A stretch of 64,000 nt of DNA. It comes from Microbulbifer pacificus. GTDB taxonomy: Bacteria; Pseudomonadota; Gammaproteobacteria; Pseudomonadales; Cellvibrionaceae. The stretch's first letter is position 1; each line of letters begins with the position of its first letter. Made by a program: the position numbers and the translations under genes. This document shows positions 25,744 to 35,310 of this stretch, piece by piece. The notes beneath the pieces are model-generated. The model worked only from the letters and a program-made list of their open reading frames with translations. It searched no databases and had not been told where the DNA came from. Where the stretch lies: positions 2,348,001 through 2,412,000 of the forward strand of contig NZ_CP137555.1 of NCBI RefSeq assembly GCF_033723955.1, written 5' to 3'.

Positions 25744-27879
25744 ATGAAAAAGACAGCCATCGCCCTGCTCGCCGCCGCTGCGGTCGCAGGTGGCATTGCC
25801 GCTAGCTACACCGCCGCCACTGGCAAAGCTGCAGTAGCGTATCCGCAAACCAAGAGTGTCCCGCAGCAAGATGACTACTTCGGTACCAGCGTGAGCGACC
25901 CCTACCGCTGGCTGGAGGACCTGGAATCACAGCCGGTAAAGGACTGGGTGACCGCCCAGAACGAATTCTCCCTGCCGACACTCAAGGCGCTGCCGGGGTG
26001 GCAGAAAATCAACGACCGCCTCACCGAACTGTGGCAGTACGAACAGTACGGCGTGCCATACAAAAAGGCCGGCCAGGTTTTCTACGAATACAACGACGGC
26101 AGCTGGGACCAGAGTGTGTTCTACAGCACCCGGGATATATACCAGGACGGCGGTGTCGTGCTCGATCCGCGCACCCTGAGCAAGGACGGCACCATCGCCG
26201 CGAAGAATTACTCCGTGAGCCCGAATGGTCGCTATCTCGCCTACGGCACCTCCGACGGCGGCACCGACTGGACCGATTACCATGTGCGCGACTTGAAAAC
26301 CCGTCGCCTGATGCCCGACCACCTTACCGGGATTAAATTCAGCGGTGCCAGCTGGGCCAAGGACGAATCCGGTTTTTACTACAGTCGCTATCCGTTCAAT
26401 GAAGATGGCAGCGCAGACGACAGCAAACAGGTGGCGGTGTACTTCCACAAAATTGGCGAGCCCCAGGGCCGCGATCGCCTGGTGTATGAAATTACCGATC
26501 ATCCATCCCGCAACCCGGAAGCGCAGGTCAGTGACGATGGCAATTACCTGATCTTCGGTATCTTCGATGGCTACGACAGCAACGGCATTTACTACAAGGA
26601 CCTGCGCGACGAGAAGGCGCCGGTGGTCAAGTTGTTGAATGACTGGGATGCGCTCTACACCTATCTCGGCAATAACGGCAAAACGTTTTTTTTCGAAACC
26701 AATGCAAATACCACCAATGGCAAGATTGTTGCGATCGATCTGGACCAGCCGGAGAAAGCCAACTGGAAAGTCCTGGTCCCGGAACAGAAGGATGCGCTGC
26801 AGAGCGCCAGCCTGATCGGCGGGCGCTTCGTGCTGCATTATCTGCAAGATGCGAAATCCAAGGTGGTGGTTACCGACCTCACTGGCAAGCAGCAGTACGA
26901 GCTGCAGTTGCCGGGTATGGGCACGGTGGAGGGTTTTCACGGTGAGCCGGATGGCAGCGAAACCTATTACGCCTTCAGTAATTTCCTGACGCCGCCCAGC
27001 ATCTACAAGCTGGATGTGGCGAGCGGAAAAAGTGAAAAAGTAAAACAGCCGAAATACCCGGCGGATTTTTCTGATTACACCGTGAGCCAGCACTTTTTCA
27101 CCAGCAAGGACGGCACCCGTGTGCCGCTGTTCCTGGTACATAAAAAGGGCCTGAAAAAAGACGGTAGTAATTCCACTCTGCTGTATGGGTACGGCGGCTT
27201 CAATGCGGCGCAGCTGCCCCAGTTTTACACCCGTTTCGCCGGCTGGCTGGATATGGGAGGCACCCTGGTGATGGTGAACCTGCGCGGTGGCAGTGAGTAC
27301 GGCGGCGACTGGCACAAGGCCGGTACCAAATTGCAGAAGCAGAATGTGTTCGATGATTTTATCGGTGCTGCCCAGTGGTTGATTGCTGAAAAAATTACCT
27401 CACCGAAAAAGCTCGGCATCATGGGACGTTCCAACGGCGGTCTGCTGGTCGGTGCGACCGAAGTGCAGCGCCCTGACCTGTTCAAGGTGGCGCTGCCGAT
27501 TGTCGGTGTGCTCGATATGCTGCGCTATCACACTGCATCTGCCAACGCGCGCCAGTGGTCCAGCGATTACGGCCTGTCGGAAAACAAAGATGAGTTCGCC
27601 GCGCTCTACGCCTATTCGCCGGTGCACAACACCAGCAAAGGAACCTGTTACCCGGCCACCTTGATCACCACCGCCGATCGCGACGACAGGGTGGTGCCGT
27701 GGCACAGCTACAAATTTGCCGCTGCGCTGCAGCGGGACCAGGGCTGTGACAACCCGATCTATCTCGCGGTGGAAACCCGCGCGGGCCACGGTGCGGGTAA
27801 ACCGGTGTGGATGCAGGTGGAAGATTTTACCAACCAGTACGCCTTTCTCGCCCATGAACTGGGTCTGGAAATTAAGTAA
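25744..27879 (+). CDS. Secreted prolyl oligopeptidase (peptidase family S9A)
   Basis: The 711-residue protein has a signal peptide (MKKTAIALLAAAAVAGGIAA) then the S9A N-terminus YPQTKSV...DDYFGTSVSDPYRWLED. A seven-bladed propeller (about 80-440) gates the alpha/beta hydrolase domain with GRSNGG (Ser563), DRDDRVVP (catalytic Asp) and RAGHGAG (His682). NLRGGSEYGGDWHKAG is the typical S9A block. It cleaves small proline-containing peptides. It is alone on its strand with 167 bp upstream without a gene. Periplasmic location follows from the signal. Confidence 0.93.
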   Translation: MKKTAIALLAAAAVAGGIAASYTAATGKAAVAYPQTKSVPQQDDYFGTSVSDPYRWLEDLESQPVKDWVTAQNEFSLPTLKALPGWQKINDRLTELWQYEQYGVPYKKAGQVFYEYNDGSWDQSVFYSTRDIYQDGGVVLDPRTLSKDGTIAAKNYSVSPNGRYLAYGTSDGGTDWTDYHVRDLKTRRLMPDHLTGIKFSGASWAKDESGFYYSRYPFNEDGSADDSKQVAVYFHKIGEPQGRDRLVYEITDHPSRNPEAQVSDDGNYLIFGIFDGYDSNGIYYKDLRDEKAPVVKLLNDWDALYTYLGNNGKTFFFETNANTTNGKIVAIDLDQPEKANWKVLVPEQKDALQSASLIGGRFVLHYLQDAKSKVVVTDLTGKQQYELQLPGMGTVEGFHGEPDGSETYYAFSNFLTPPSIYKLDVASGKSEKVKQPKYPADFSDYTVSQHFFTSKDGTRVPLFLVHKKGLKKDGSNSTLLYGYGGFNAAQLPQFYTRFAGWLDMGGTLVMVNLRGGSEYGGDWHKAGTKLQKQNVFDDFIGAAQWLIAEKITSPKKLGIMGRSNGGLLVGATEVQRPDLFKVALPIVGVLDMLRYHTASANARQWSSDYGLSENKDEFAALYAYSPVHNTSKGTCYPATLITTADRDDRVVPWHSYKFAAALQRDQGCDNPIYLAVETRAGHGAGKPVWMQVEDFTNQYAFLAHELGLEIK

Positions 27880-27932
27880 GCTCGCTGATTGATGGGCGGT
27901 ATCCACTGTCCTCGTAGTAAAAGAGAAATAAC

Positions 27933-28997
27933 ATGCGCGCATTTGTAACCGGCGGCACCGGCTTTCTCGGTGCCAACCTGATTGAACAATTGAAAGCCGA
28001 TGGCTGGGAAGTTATTGCCATGCACCGTCCCGGCTCGAATGTCGCGCGCCTGCGCGAGCTGGGTGCCACGCCGGTGGCGGCATCGCTGGATGACATCGAT
28101 TCCCTGCGCGCGGCGCTGCCCAAGGATCTGGATGCGGTGTTTCACCTCGCGGGCAACACCAGTATGTGGCGCGGCGGCGACGCCCAGCAGTGGCAGGACA
28201 ATGTGGTGGGATCGGCCAATCTCGCACGCGCGGCGCGCGAGCATTTTGCCGCGCAGTTGGCAGGTGGAGGGGCGCCGGGCCGGATGATCGTCACCAGTTC
28301 TATCTCCGCGTACGGTTACCAGCAGGGCGTCCTCAGCGAAGAGAGTCCGCAGTGCGCGAACGATCCCAAATATCACTACCACTACTCGAAAATGCACGCG
28401 GAAAACGCAGTGCGGGAAGAGATTGCCAAAGGACTGGATGCGGTGTTCCTGAACCCCTGCGGCATCGTCGGCAAATACGATGTATCCAGCTGGGCCCAGA
28501 CCTTCTTCATGCTCGCGGAAAACACACTGCCGGGGGTGCCCCCAGGCGGTGGTTCCTTCTGCTACGCGGGCGCGGTGGCGCGGGCGCATATCCGTGCGTT
28601 TGAGCGCGGGCGCTGCGGGCAGAACTATATCCTCGGCGGCACCGATGCGAGTTTCCTCGAGTTTTTCGGCATCATCGCCCGCCTCGTGGGAGTGCCGGCA
28701 CCGACGCGCACCACGCCGGCATTTGCCATCCGTGCGATCGCCGCGCTATCCGGACTTGTGTCCCGCTTCACCGGACGTGAACCCGCGGTAACGCCGCAGA
28801 AGGCCGCGATGCTCACACGGCGCACGGCCGCCGACAGCAGTCTCGCACAGCGCGAACTGGGCTATGGCACCGAGCTCAGTCTGGAGGAAATGCTGCGGGA
28901 GTCACGCGACTGGCTGGTGAGCGAGGGACTGTTGCGTTTACCGGATGCGTCCGCCGAGGCCGCGGTGAGAAGCGAGGCAGAAAGAAAAGCATCGTGA
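27933..28997 (+). CDS. NAD(P)-dependent epimerase/dehydratase (extended SDR, dihydroflavonol-reductase-like)
   Basis: The 354-residue protein has a Rossmann start FVTGGTGFLGANLIEQL, a VFHLAGNTSMW strand, the catalytic serine strand VTSSISAYGYQ and the YHYSKMHAE active-site Tyr-Lys. The C-terminal half (NYILGGTDASFLEFFGIIARLVG) resembles sterol or flavonoid reductases and bacterial hopanoid or lipid-head SDRs. The substrate is unknown. Its TGA overlaps the GTG of the next microprotein. Confidence 0.82.
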   Translation: MRAFVTGGTGFLGANLIEQLKADGWEVIAMHRPGSNVARLRELGATPVAASLDDIDSLRAALPKDLDAVFHLAGNTSMWRGGDAQQWQDNVVGSANLARAAREHFAAQLAGGGAPGRMIVTSSISAYGYQQGVLSEESPQCANDPKYHYHYSKMHAENAVREEIAKGLDAVFLNPCGIVGKYDVSSWAQTFFMLAENTLPGVPPGGGSFCYAGAVARAHIRAFERGRCGQNYILGGTDASFLEFFGIIARLVGVPAPTRTTPAFAIRAIAALSGLVSRFTGREPAVTPQKAAMLTRRTAADSSLAQRELGYGTELSLEEMLRESRDWLVSEGLLRLPDASAEAAVRSEAERKAS

Positions 28998-29086
28998 ACC
29001 GTCGCAATCTCGTATTTGTGCTGGTGACGACCCTGCTGATCCTCCAGCTGATCCAGCACTATTTCTTCTCCGGCAGCGGGCAGTAA
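28994..29086 (+). CDS. Putative 30-residue single-pass membrane microprotein
   Basis: A GTGA overlap with the SDR stop begins a 31-codon frame encoding NRRNLVFVLVTTLLILQLIQ then HYFFSGSGQ. It has a positive N-terminus, one hydrophobic helix of about 17 residues and a short polar tail, the profile of real bacterial membrane microproteins. No strong ribosome site is present, so translation would rely on coupling. A hairpin follows 35 bp later. Confidence 0.45.
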   Translation: MNRRNLVFVLVTTLLILQLIQHYFFSGSGQ

Positions 29087-29120
29087 CCCGGAAATCCCTG
29101 TAGGAATACGCGATAGCAGT

Positions 29121-29150
29121 GTGACCGGAGCCTAGTCGGCTTCGGTTCAC
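29121..29150 (+). terminator. Hairpin after the SDR/microprotein pair
   Basis: A 12-bp stem (29121-29132 with 29138-29150, one bulge and one wobble) precedes the mscS-like gene. There is no T tract (TTGCCGTATT follows), so it may be a Rho-dependent or processing structure. Confidence 0.4.
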
Positions 29151-29206
29151 TTGCCGTATTCTTGTGCAAATTCGTTCTGGCAACTGCTTATAGGGGAGAT
29201 GTACTT

Positions 29207-30055
29207 GTGGATGGACTGAAAGCGCAACTGGAAGAGCTGTGGCCGGTGGTGATGGACGTGGGGCTCAATGTGCTCTGGGCCCTGCTGGCCCTGCTGGTGA
29301 CCTGGATCGCGGCAAAAATCGTGGCCCGGGGAATCCGGCGCCTGGGTGAGAAGGGTATTGACGAGACCCTGATTCCGGTGCTTGAGACCCTTGCGGTGTG
29401 GGGCACCTATGTGATCGGCGGCCTGGTGGTACTGGACATTTTCGGGGCCAACACCACCTCCCTGGTTGCGCTGCTGGGTGCCGCGGGTATCGCCGTTGGC
29501 CTTGCCCTGAAAGACACCCTGCAGTGCATCGCCGCCGGCTTTGTCCTGCTGGGGCTGCGCCCGTTCCGCGTGGGTGAGACCATCCAGTTCGGCAGCATCA
29601 TCGGCACCGTGCGCAAGATCGGCCTGTTCACCACCGAGCTGGACACGCCGGACGGCCTGCGCATTTCCGCACCCAACGACAAGGTGTGGGGCGAGACCCT
29701 GACCAACTTTACCCGCAATGCCAGCCGCCGTATCGAGATCATCGCCAGCATTGCCTACGGCGACGATATCGAAACGGGTATGAACGTGCTGCGCAAACTG
29801 GTGGCGGAAGAGCCGCGCATACTCACCGAGCCGGAACCCGCCTATGCGGTGCGCGCACTGGCAGACAGTTCGGTGAACCTGCACCTGCGCGCCTGGACCA
29901 CCACCGACGATTACTGGGACGTGTACTGGTCGCTGATGAAAAAGCTCAAGCCGGCGCTGGAAGCCGAGGGGCTCAGTATTCCTTTCCCGCAGCGTGAGCT
30001 GCATATCATCAATCAGGCTGAAAAACAGCCGCGGGAAAAAGTGGCCCATGAATAA
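29207..30055 (+). CDS. MscS-family mechanosensitive channel
   Basis: I use GTG 29207, 8 nt after AGGGGAG; the reading frame upstream has no ribosome site. The 282-residue protein has three transmembrane helices, with the Gly/Ala pore helix GAAGIAVGLALKDTLQCIAAG, followed by the beta domain LRPFRVGETIQFGSIIGTV and VWGETLTNFTRNASRR. Length matches E. coli MscS (286). It releases solutes on hypo-osmotic shock. The mgtC-like gene overlaps it by 8 bp. Confidence 0.92.
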   Translation: MDGLKAQLEELWPVVMDVGLNVLWALLALLVTWIAAKIVARGIRRLGEKGIDETLIPVLETLAVWGTYVIGGLVVLDIFGANTTSLVALLGAAGIAVGLALKDTLQCIAAGFVLLGLRPFRVGETIQFGSIIGTVRKIGLFTTELDTPDGLRISAPNDKVWGETLTNFTRNASRRIEIIASIAYGDDIETGMNVLRKLVAEEPRILTEPEPAYAVRALADSSVNLHLRAWTTTDDYWDVYWSLMKKLKPALEAEGLSIPFPQRELHIINQAEKQPREKVAHE

Positions 30056-30647
30056 CTGGTTGTCCATTGAACCGCTGGCATGGAGTGGCATTCTTGTCGC
30101 TATGGCCTGCGCTGGTGCCATCGGTCTCGAGCGCCAGCTCAGGGGCAAACCGGTAGGTATTCGCACCTCCATTCTGATCGTGCTTGGTACTTACACCTTT
30201 ACCGCGCTGGCCGTGTCTATTGGCCAGGGCGCGGATCAGGCGCGGGTACTCGGCCAGGTAATTACCGGCATCGGGTTTCTCGGTGCCGGTGTCATGCTCG
30301 CCCGCGACGGTGTGGTGGTGGGGGTAACTTCCGCTGCCACTATCTGGGTGCAGGCGTCCATCGGCACCCTGATTGGATTCGGCAAACCCGGTACCGCAGT
30401 GGTCATCACCGGGCTGGTCCTGTTCGTGTTGTTGGGTGTGGATATTCTGGAAAATTATTCCACCCGCTTTACCCGCGGCGTGCACTCGCGCTATCGCCGC
30501 TGGCGCGACCGGCGTGATTTGCGCGAGGAGCTGCAGCGACCGAATCCCGCGGTACTTAGCGACGGCATTGCGCCGCACTCAGCTGCCGCGCCCGACGAGG
30601 AAGTACCCGAGCCGGCAATGACCGGCCGTGAAGAAAAAACCATTTGA
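30048..30647 (+). CDS. MgtC/SapB-family inner-membrane protein
   Basis: ATG 30048 overlaps the mscS-like stop, so the pair is co-translated. The 199-residue protein has four to five hydrophobic helices with the MgtC signature AMACAGAIGLERQLRGKPVGIRT and GIGFLGAGVMLARDGVVVGVTSAATIW. The C-terminal tail is polar and low in complexity. MgtC proteins modulate ion or phosphate balance in some pathogens; here the function is unknown, and the link to a mechanosensitive channel suggests osmotic or ion stress. Confidence 0.88.
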   Translation: MNNWLSIEPLAWSGILVAMACAGAIGLERQLRGKPVGIRTSILIVLGTYTFTALAVSIGQGADQARVLGQVITGIGFLGAGVMLARDGVVVGVTSAATIWVQASIGTLIGFGKPGTAVVITGLVLFVLLGVDILENYSTRFTRGVHSRYRRWRDRRDLREELQRPNPAVLSDGIAPHSAAAPDEEVPEPAMTGREEKTI

Positions 30648-30657
30648 TCCTTCGAAT

Positions 30658-30692
30658 CGTTCCGGTATTGCACGACCGGAACGTTTTCAATT
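30658..30692 (+). terminator. Terminator after mgtC-like gene
   Basis: A perfect 9-bp stem (30658-30666 with 30675-30683) with an 8-nt loop is followed by TTTTCAATTT, 10 bp after the stop codon. It insulates the mscS-mgtC pair from the next gene. Confidence 0.7.
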
Positions 30693-30721
30693 TCTGAAAC
30701 CTTTTTAAAGAGGCGAGTGTT

Positions 30722-32617
30722 ATGCGCAAAGCGCTACTGAGTCTGGTTATCGCGTCCGTTATTGCGGGCTGTCAGCAGGGTGAAGAACCGAAGAAAGATG
30801 CACAGCTGGAAGCTGGTGCAGTTACCGCGACACAGCAAGCGGGTGAAACTGCTTCTGTTACTGAAGTGGACCAGGAGGCGGAAACCAAGCGCCTCGGCGA
30901 ATGGTTCGACGCGAAATTCGAGGAAGAGCTGCAGTTCAGCCCGATCCAGCTCAGCTACCTGGGCCGCAAGGAGCAGTACGACAAGATCGACGATATGAGC
31001 CGCGCCGCCGACGAGCGCAAGCTGGCGTGGAAGGCGAAAACCGTCGAGGAAATGAAGCAGAAGTTTGATTACGACAAGCTGACTGCCGCCGGCAAGGAAT
31101 CCTACGACCTGTGGATTTTCCAGTACGAGCAGGAAGTAGCCGGCAAGCCCTTCTGGGAGCACAGCTACTTTGCCGGTGAGCTGGGTGGTCCGGAGGATCA
31201 GTTCCCCACCTTCCTGATCAACCAGCACAAGGTGGACACCGAGCAGGACATGCGCGATTACATCAGCCGTATCGGCGCCTCTGGTCGCGCGCTGGGACAG
31301 GTTCTGGAGCGCGCGCAGGCGTCTGCGGAAAAAGGTATTCGCCCGCCGCGTTTTGCCTATGACCTGGCGATCGAACGCGCGCAGAAAGTCATTTCCGGCA
31401 AACCCTTTGGCGATGGCGGCGACGCGCCACTGATGGCCGATGCCAGCAGCAAGATCGACGCGCTGAAGAAAGACGGCAAGATCGACGACCAGACCGCGGC
31501 AAATCTGCAAAATGCAGTGGCCGAGGCCCTGAACGGCGAATTCAAGCAGTCCTATGACGCCTATATCGCATGGCTGCAGAAAGACCGCACCAATGCCAGC
31601 GAAGAGGCCAAGGGCGCTTCCAGCCTGCCGGACGGTGAGGCCTTCTACAACAGCCGCCTGTCCGTTTACACCACCCTGCCGCTGTCCGCCGAGGAAGTGC
31701 ACCAGATCGGTCTCGACGAAGTGGCGCGCATCCGCAAGGAGATGGAAGGCATCAAGGACCAGGTGGGTTTCAAGGGTAACCTGCAGGAGTTCTTCACCTT
31801 CATCCGCACCGACGACCAGTTCTACTACCCGAACACCGATGAAGGTCGCAAAGAATACCTGGCGGAAACCCAGGGCTTCCTGGATGACGTGCAGAAAAAA
31901 CTGCCGGAATTCTTCGGTATCCTGCCCAAGGCAGGCCTGGTAGTGAAGCGCGTGGAAGCCTTCCGCGAGGTCCCCGGTGGCGCCCAGCACTATCAGCCCG
32001 GTACTCCGGACGGCTCCCGCCCGGGCACCTACTATGTGCACATGTCCGACATGAGCGCGCTGTCCACCACCGATATGGAAACCGTGACTTACCACGAGGG
32101 TAACCCCGGCCACCATATGCAGATCTCCATTGCCCAGGAGCTGGAAGGCATTCCGAAATTCCGCACCCAGGCGCATTTCACCCCCTACGTGGAAGGCTGG
32201 GCGCTTTACTCCGAAGCGCTGGCCAAGGAGATGGGCCAGTTCCGCGATCCCTACAAGGACTTCGGTCGCCTGACCGCGGAAATGTGGCGTGCCATCCGCC
32301 TGGTTGTGGATACCGGCATGCACGCCAAGGGCTGGACCCAGGAACAGGCGGTGGAATATTTCCTGGATAACTCCGCCATCCCGGAAGGCGCGGTGCGCTC
32401 CGAAGTGCGCCGCTACCTGACCCTGCCGGGCCAGGCCACTTCCTACAAGATCGGCATGCTGAAGATCCAGGAACTGCGTGCCAAGGCCGAGAAAGAGCTG
32501 GGCGACCAGTTTGATATCCGCGCCTTCCACGACACCGTCCTCGGTGGTGGTGCACTGCCGCTACCGCTGCTGGAGAAGCGTATAAACGCCTGGATCGACA
32601 GCGTCAAACAGGGCTGA
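30722..32617 (+). CDS. DUF885 family lipoprotein (putative metallopeptidase)
   Basis: The 631-residue protein has a lipobox (VIASVIAGC, Cys17) and then a charged linker. The DUF885 core includes the HEGNPGHH motif (458-465), similar to a zinc HExxH with an adjoining PGHH, followed by GWALYSEALAKEMG. Members are helical, thermolysin-like in character, and at least some act as carboxypeptidases or esterases; the exact reaction is not fixed. Surface or periplasmic location is expected from the lipidation signal. Strong RBS GAGGCGAG sits upstream. Confidence 0.88.
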   Translation: MRKALLSLVIASVIAGCQQGEEPKKDAQLEAGAVTATQQAGETASVTEVDQEAETKRLGEWFDAKFEEELQFSPIQLSYLGRKEQYDKIDDMSRAADERKLAWKAKTVEEMKQKFDYDKLTAAGKESYDLWIFQYEQEVAGKPFWEHSYFAGELGGPEDQFPTFLINQHKVDTEQDMRDYISRIGASGRALGQVLERAQASAEKGIRPPRFAYDLAIERAQKVISGKPFGDGGDAPLMADASSKIDALKKDGKIDDQTAANLQNAVAEALNGEFKQSYDAYIAWLQKDRTNASEEAKGASSLPDGEAFYNSRLSVYTTLPLSAEEVHQIGLDEVARIRKEMEGIKDQVGFKGNLQEFFTFIRTDDQFYYPNTDEGRKEYLAETQGFLDDVQKKLPEFFGILPKAGLVVKRVEAFREVPGGAQHYQPGTPDGSRPGTYYVHMSDMSALSTTDMETVTYHEGNPGHHMQISIAQELEGIPKFRTQAHFTPYVEGWALYSEALAKEMGQFRDPYKDFGRLTAEMWRAIRLVVDTGMHAKGWTQEQAVEYFLDNSAIPEGAVRSEVRRYLTLPGQATSYKIGMLKIQELRAKAEKELGDQFDIRAFHDTVLGGGALPLPLLEKRINAWIDSVKQG

Positions 32618-32674
32618 ACCAGGCTTTAGGGCTGAACTACGCTTAAAAGTCCCGGAGTAAACAGGACGGGCGCA

Positions 32675-34363
32675 ATGCCCAAGCGTATTGATGACAGACC
32701 TGCTGCGGGGGCCTGGCCGGTACTACTCGGTATCAGACCCCTGAGTGTGCGACAGATACCGGCGGAAATCCTCGCCGGTATCACCCTCGCGGCACTCGCG
32801 GTACCCGAAGTCATGGGCTACGCGAGAATTGCCGGCATGCCCGTGGTTACGGGTATCTACACCCTGATTGTTCCCCTGTTCATTTACGCCCTGCTGGGTG
32901 CCTCGCGTCACCTGGTGGTGGGGGCGGATTCGGCCACCGCGGCAATCCTGGCCGCAGGCCTCGCCGGTATCGCGGCAACCTCCTCCGCGCACTATGTGGC
33001 GCTGGCCACAGTGACCGCGCTATTCGCGGCATTTCTGTTACTGGTGGCGCGGCTGGTGCGCCTCGGCTTTCTCGCCAACTTTCTCTCGCGTACGGTACTG
33101 ATCGGCTTTCTCTCCGGCGTCGGCATCCAGGTCGCCCTCGGGCAGCTGCCGGGAATGGTGGGGCTGCAGGTATCGGGGGGCGACGAATGGCACAAACTCC
33201 ACGCCGCGGTGCGCAACCTGGATGCGACCAATGCCTACGCCATCGGCATCAGCGCGGCGGCAGTGATCCTGATCCTGTGTTGCAAAAAGCGCTCGCCGCG
33301 CATTCCCGGCGCGCTGATCGCGGTTATTGCCGCGACCTTTGCCAGCTGGGCGCTGGACCTGCAGCGACACCTGCCGGTGCTCGGTGAAATCCCCGCCGGC
33401 TTTCCGGATTTCGGCCTGCCGCAAATCCACTGGGAGCGGCAGCTGCTGGTGGAGCTTATGCCCACCGCGTTTGCCATCTGTTTCGTGATTCTCGCGCAGA
33501 GCGCCGCCACCGCCCGCGCCTATGCGGAGCGCTACGGCGAACGCTTTGATGAGGAGGCGGATCTTGTGGGGCTCAGCGCGGCCAATCTCGGCGCCGCACT
33601 CACGGGAACCTTTGTGGTCAACGGCAGCCCCACCAAGAGCCAGATCGTCGACAGTGCCGGTGGCCGCACCCAGTTCAGCATGCTCACCGCGGGTGTGATC
33701 GCGCTACTGGTGCTGCTGTTTCTGACCCGGCCACTCGGGCATATGCCGGACGCGGTGCTCGCCGCCGTGGTGTTCCTGATCGGCCTGGAGTTGATCGATC
33801 TGCGCGGCCTGCGGGAGATTTACCGCACGCGGCCATTGGAATTCTGGGTTGCGGTAGTGACCATGGCGACGGTGGTTTTGATCGGCGTCGAACAGGGCAT
33901 CATGCTGGCGCTGGCACTCTCTCTGGTGGTGCATACCCGCCACGGCTATAACCCCACCAATGTACTGCTGGTGCCGGTTGCCGGGGAGGGTTGGCGTGCG
34001 CGGCCCATTGCCAGTGGCGTGCAGGCGGTGCCCGGGCTGATCATCTATCGCTTCAACCACAGCATGTATTACGCCAACGCGCAGCGGCTCACCGACGAGG
34101 TCACACAACTGGTCGATACAGCGGAGCCCCGCTTGCACTGTTTCTGTATCGAACTCTCCGCGGTGGACGATGTGGATTTCACCGCGGCCGAAGCGCTGGC
34201 CAAGCTCCATCGCGCACTCTCTGCCCGGGGCATCCGCCTGCTGTTCACCACCGTCATGCTGGGTGAATCCACCCGTGCGCTGGCACAGGTCCGTGCGCTG
34301 GTAGGGGAAGAGGCCATTTATCCCAGCCTGAATGCGGTGGTTGCCGCCGCTACGGAAGTCTGA
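32675..34363 (+). CDS. SulP (SLC26) family anion transporter with STAS domain
   Basis: The 562-residue protein has about 11-12 transmembrane helices starting with the SulP block AGITLAALAVPEVMGYARIAGMP and YALLGASRHLVVGADSATAA, then NGSPTKSQIVDSAGG and the C-terminal STAS domain (about 440-560: CIELSAVDDVDFTAAEALAKLH). SulP proteins transport sulfate, bicarbonate or other anions. The ppk2 gene follows at 41 bp on the same strand. Substrate is not determinable. Confidence 0.9.
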   Translation: MPKRIDDRPAAGAWPVLLGIRPLSVRQIPAEILAGITLAALAVPEVMGYARIAGMPVVTGIYTLIVPLFIYALLGASRHLVVGADSATAAILAAGLAGIAATSSAHYVALATVTALFAAFLLLVARLVRLGFLANFLSRTVLIGFLSGVGIQVALGQLPGMVGLQVSGGDEWHKLHAAVRNLDATNAYAIGISAAAVILILCCKKRSPRIPGALIAVIAATFASWALDLQRHLPVLGEIPAGFPDFGLPQIHWERQLLVELMPTAFAICFVILAQSAATARAYAERYGERFDEEADLVGLSAANLGAALTGTFVVNGSPTKSQIVDSAGGRTQFSMLTAGVIALLVLLFLTRPLGHMPDAVLAAVVFLIGLELIDLRGLREIYRTRPLEFWVAVVTMATVVLIGVEQGIMLALALSLVVHTRHGYNPTNVLLVPVAGEGWRARPIASGVQAVPGLIIYRFNHSMYYANAQRLTDEVTQLVDTAEPRLHCFCIELSAVDDVDFTAAEALAKLHRALSARGIRLLFTTVMLGESTRALAQVRALVGEEAIYPSLNAVVAAATEV

Positions 34364-34364
34364 G

Positions 34365-34394
34365 CATCGCAGGCCATCGCAGGCCATCGAAGGA
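34365..34394 (+). repeat. Short 10-bp tandem repeat before ppk2
   Basis: CATCGCAGGC occurs twice in tandem (34365-34374, 34375-34384) and then as CATCGAAGGA (34385-34394). The last copy supplies the AAGGA ribosome site of the next gene. Confidence 0.5.
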
Positions 34395-34404
34395 AAGCCG
34401 CAAC

Positions 34405-35310
34405 ATGGACTATTTCGAGGAATTCCGGATTAAACCGGGCAGCCGGGTAAAGCTGGCGGCCATCGATGCCTCCTATCACGGCGAACACAAAACCCACGAG
34501 GCGGCGCTGCCGGTCATCGAGGAATACGCGCGCCGGCTGCGCGAACTGCAATATCTACTGTATGCGGAGCACAAACGTTCACTGCTGATCTGCCTGCAGG
34601 GGCGCGACGCCGCGGGCAAGGACGGCACCATCAATCATGTGCTGGGGGCGATGAACCCGCAGGGATGTACCGTCACCGGGTTCAAGCAGCCGTCCGTGGA
34701 AGAAGCCGACCACGATTTCCTGTGGCGATGCCACAAGGCGGCGCCTGCGCGCGGTCATGTGGCGATTTTCAATCGCTCCCACTACGAGGATGTACTGATC
34801 CAGCGGGTACACAAGATGGTGCCGGAAAGCGTCTGGTCCGGGCGCTACCAGCACATCAACAACTTTGAACAGCTGCTTGCCGACAACCACACCCTGATAC
34901 TGAAGTTCTACCTGCACATCGATGCGGAGGAACAGCTGGAGCGTTTCCGCAAGCGTATCGAGGACCCGACGCGTCACTGGAAAATCAGTGACAGCGACTA
35001 TGCGGAAGCCCCCTTCTGGAATGAATACACCGCGGCATTTGAAGATGTGCTGGATAAATGCAGTACCAGTTTTGCACCCTGGTTCGTGATACCGGCCAAT
35101 CACAAGTGGTTCCGCAACCTGGCGATTTCCCACATCGTGGTGCGCGCGCTGGAATCGTTGAAGATGGAATTCCCGCAGCCAACGGTAGATATCGACAGTA
35201 TCCGCAAAAAATATCACGCCCTCGATCGGGCGGAGGTGCGGCAGGGAATGATTACGCAGGAGGAAGGGAAAAGCAGTGAATTAAAAGAAAACAAGAAAAA
35301 TAAAAAATAA
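34405..35310 (+). CDS. ppk2: Polyphosphate kinase 2 family protein
   Basis: The 301-residue protein has the P-loop fold of PPK2: Walker A GRDAAGKDG (66-74), the Walker B region IFNRSHYEDV (121-130), the lid R...HWKISDSDYAE and YTAAFEDVLDKCSTS. PPK2 enzymes transfer phosphate from polyphosphate to AMP or ADP, or the reverse. The single-domain length suggests a class I or class III-like enzyme; the direction and nucleotide specificity are not certain. A Lys/Glu-rich C-terminal tail is unusual. It follows SulP and fits the phosphate theme of the window. Confidence 0.92.
   Translation: MDYFEEFRIKPGSRVKLAAIDASYHGEHKTHEAALPVIEEYARRLRELQYLLYAEHKRSLLICLQGRDAAGKDGTINHVLGAMNPQGCTVTGFKQPSVEEADHDFLWRCHKAAPARGHVAIFNRSHYEDVLIQRVHKMVPESVWSGRYQHINNFEQLLADNHTLILKFYLHIDAEEQLERFRKRIEDPTRHWKISDSDYAEAPFWNEYTAAFEDVLDKCSTSFAPWFVIPANHKWFRNLAISHIVVRALESLKMEFPQPTVDIDSIRKKYHALDRAEVRQGMITQEEGKSSELKENKKNKK

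Noticed and set aside
34365-34394. Tandem 10-bp repeat before ppk2 as a CRISPR or phase-variable tract
   Set aside because: Only two exact and one degenerate copy and no spacers; too short and irregular for either.
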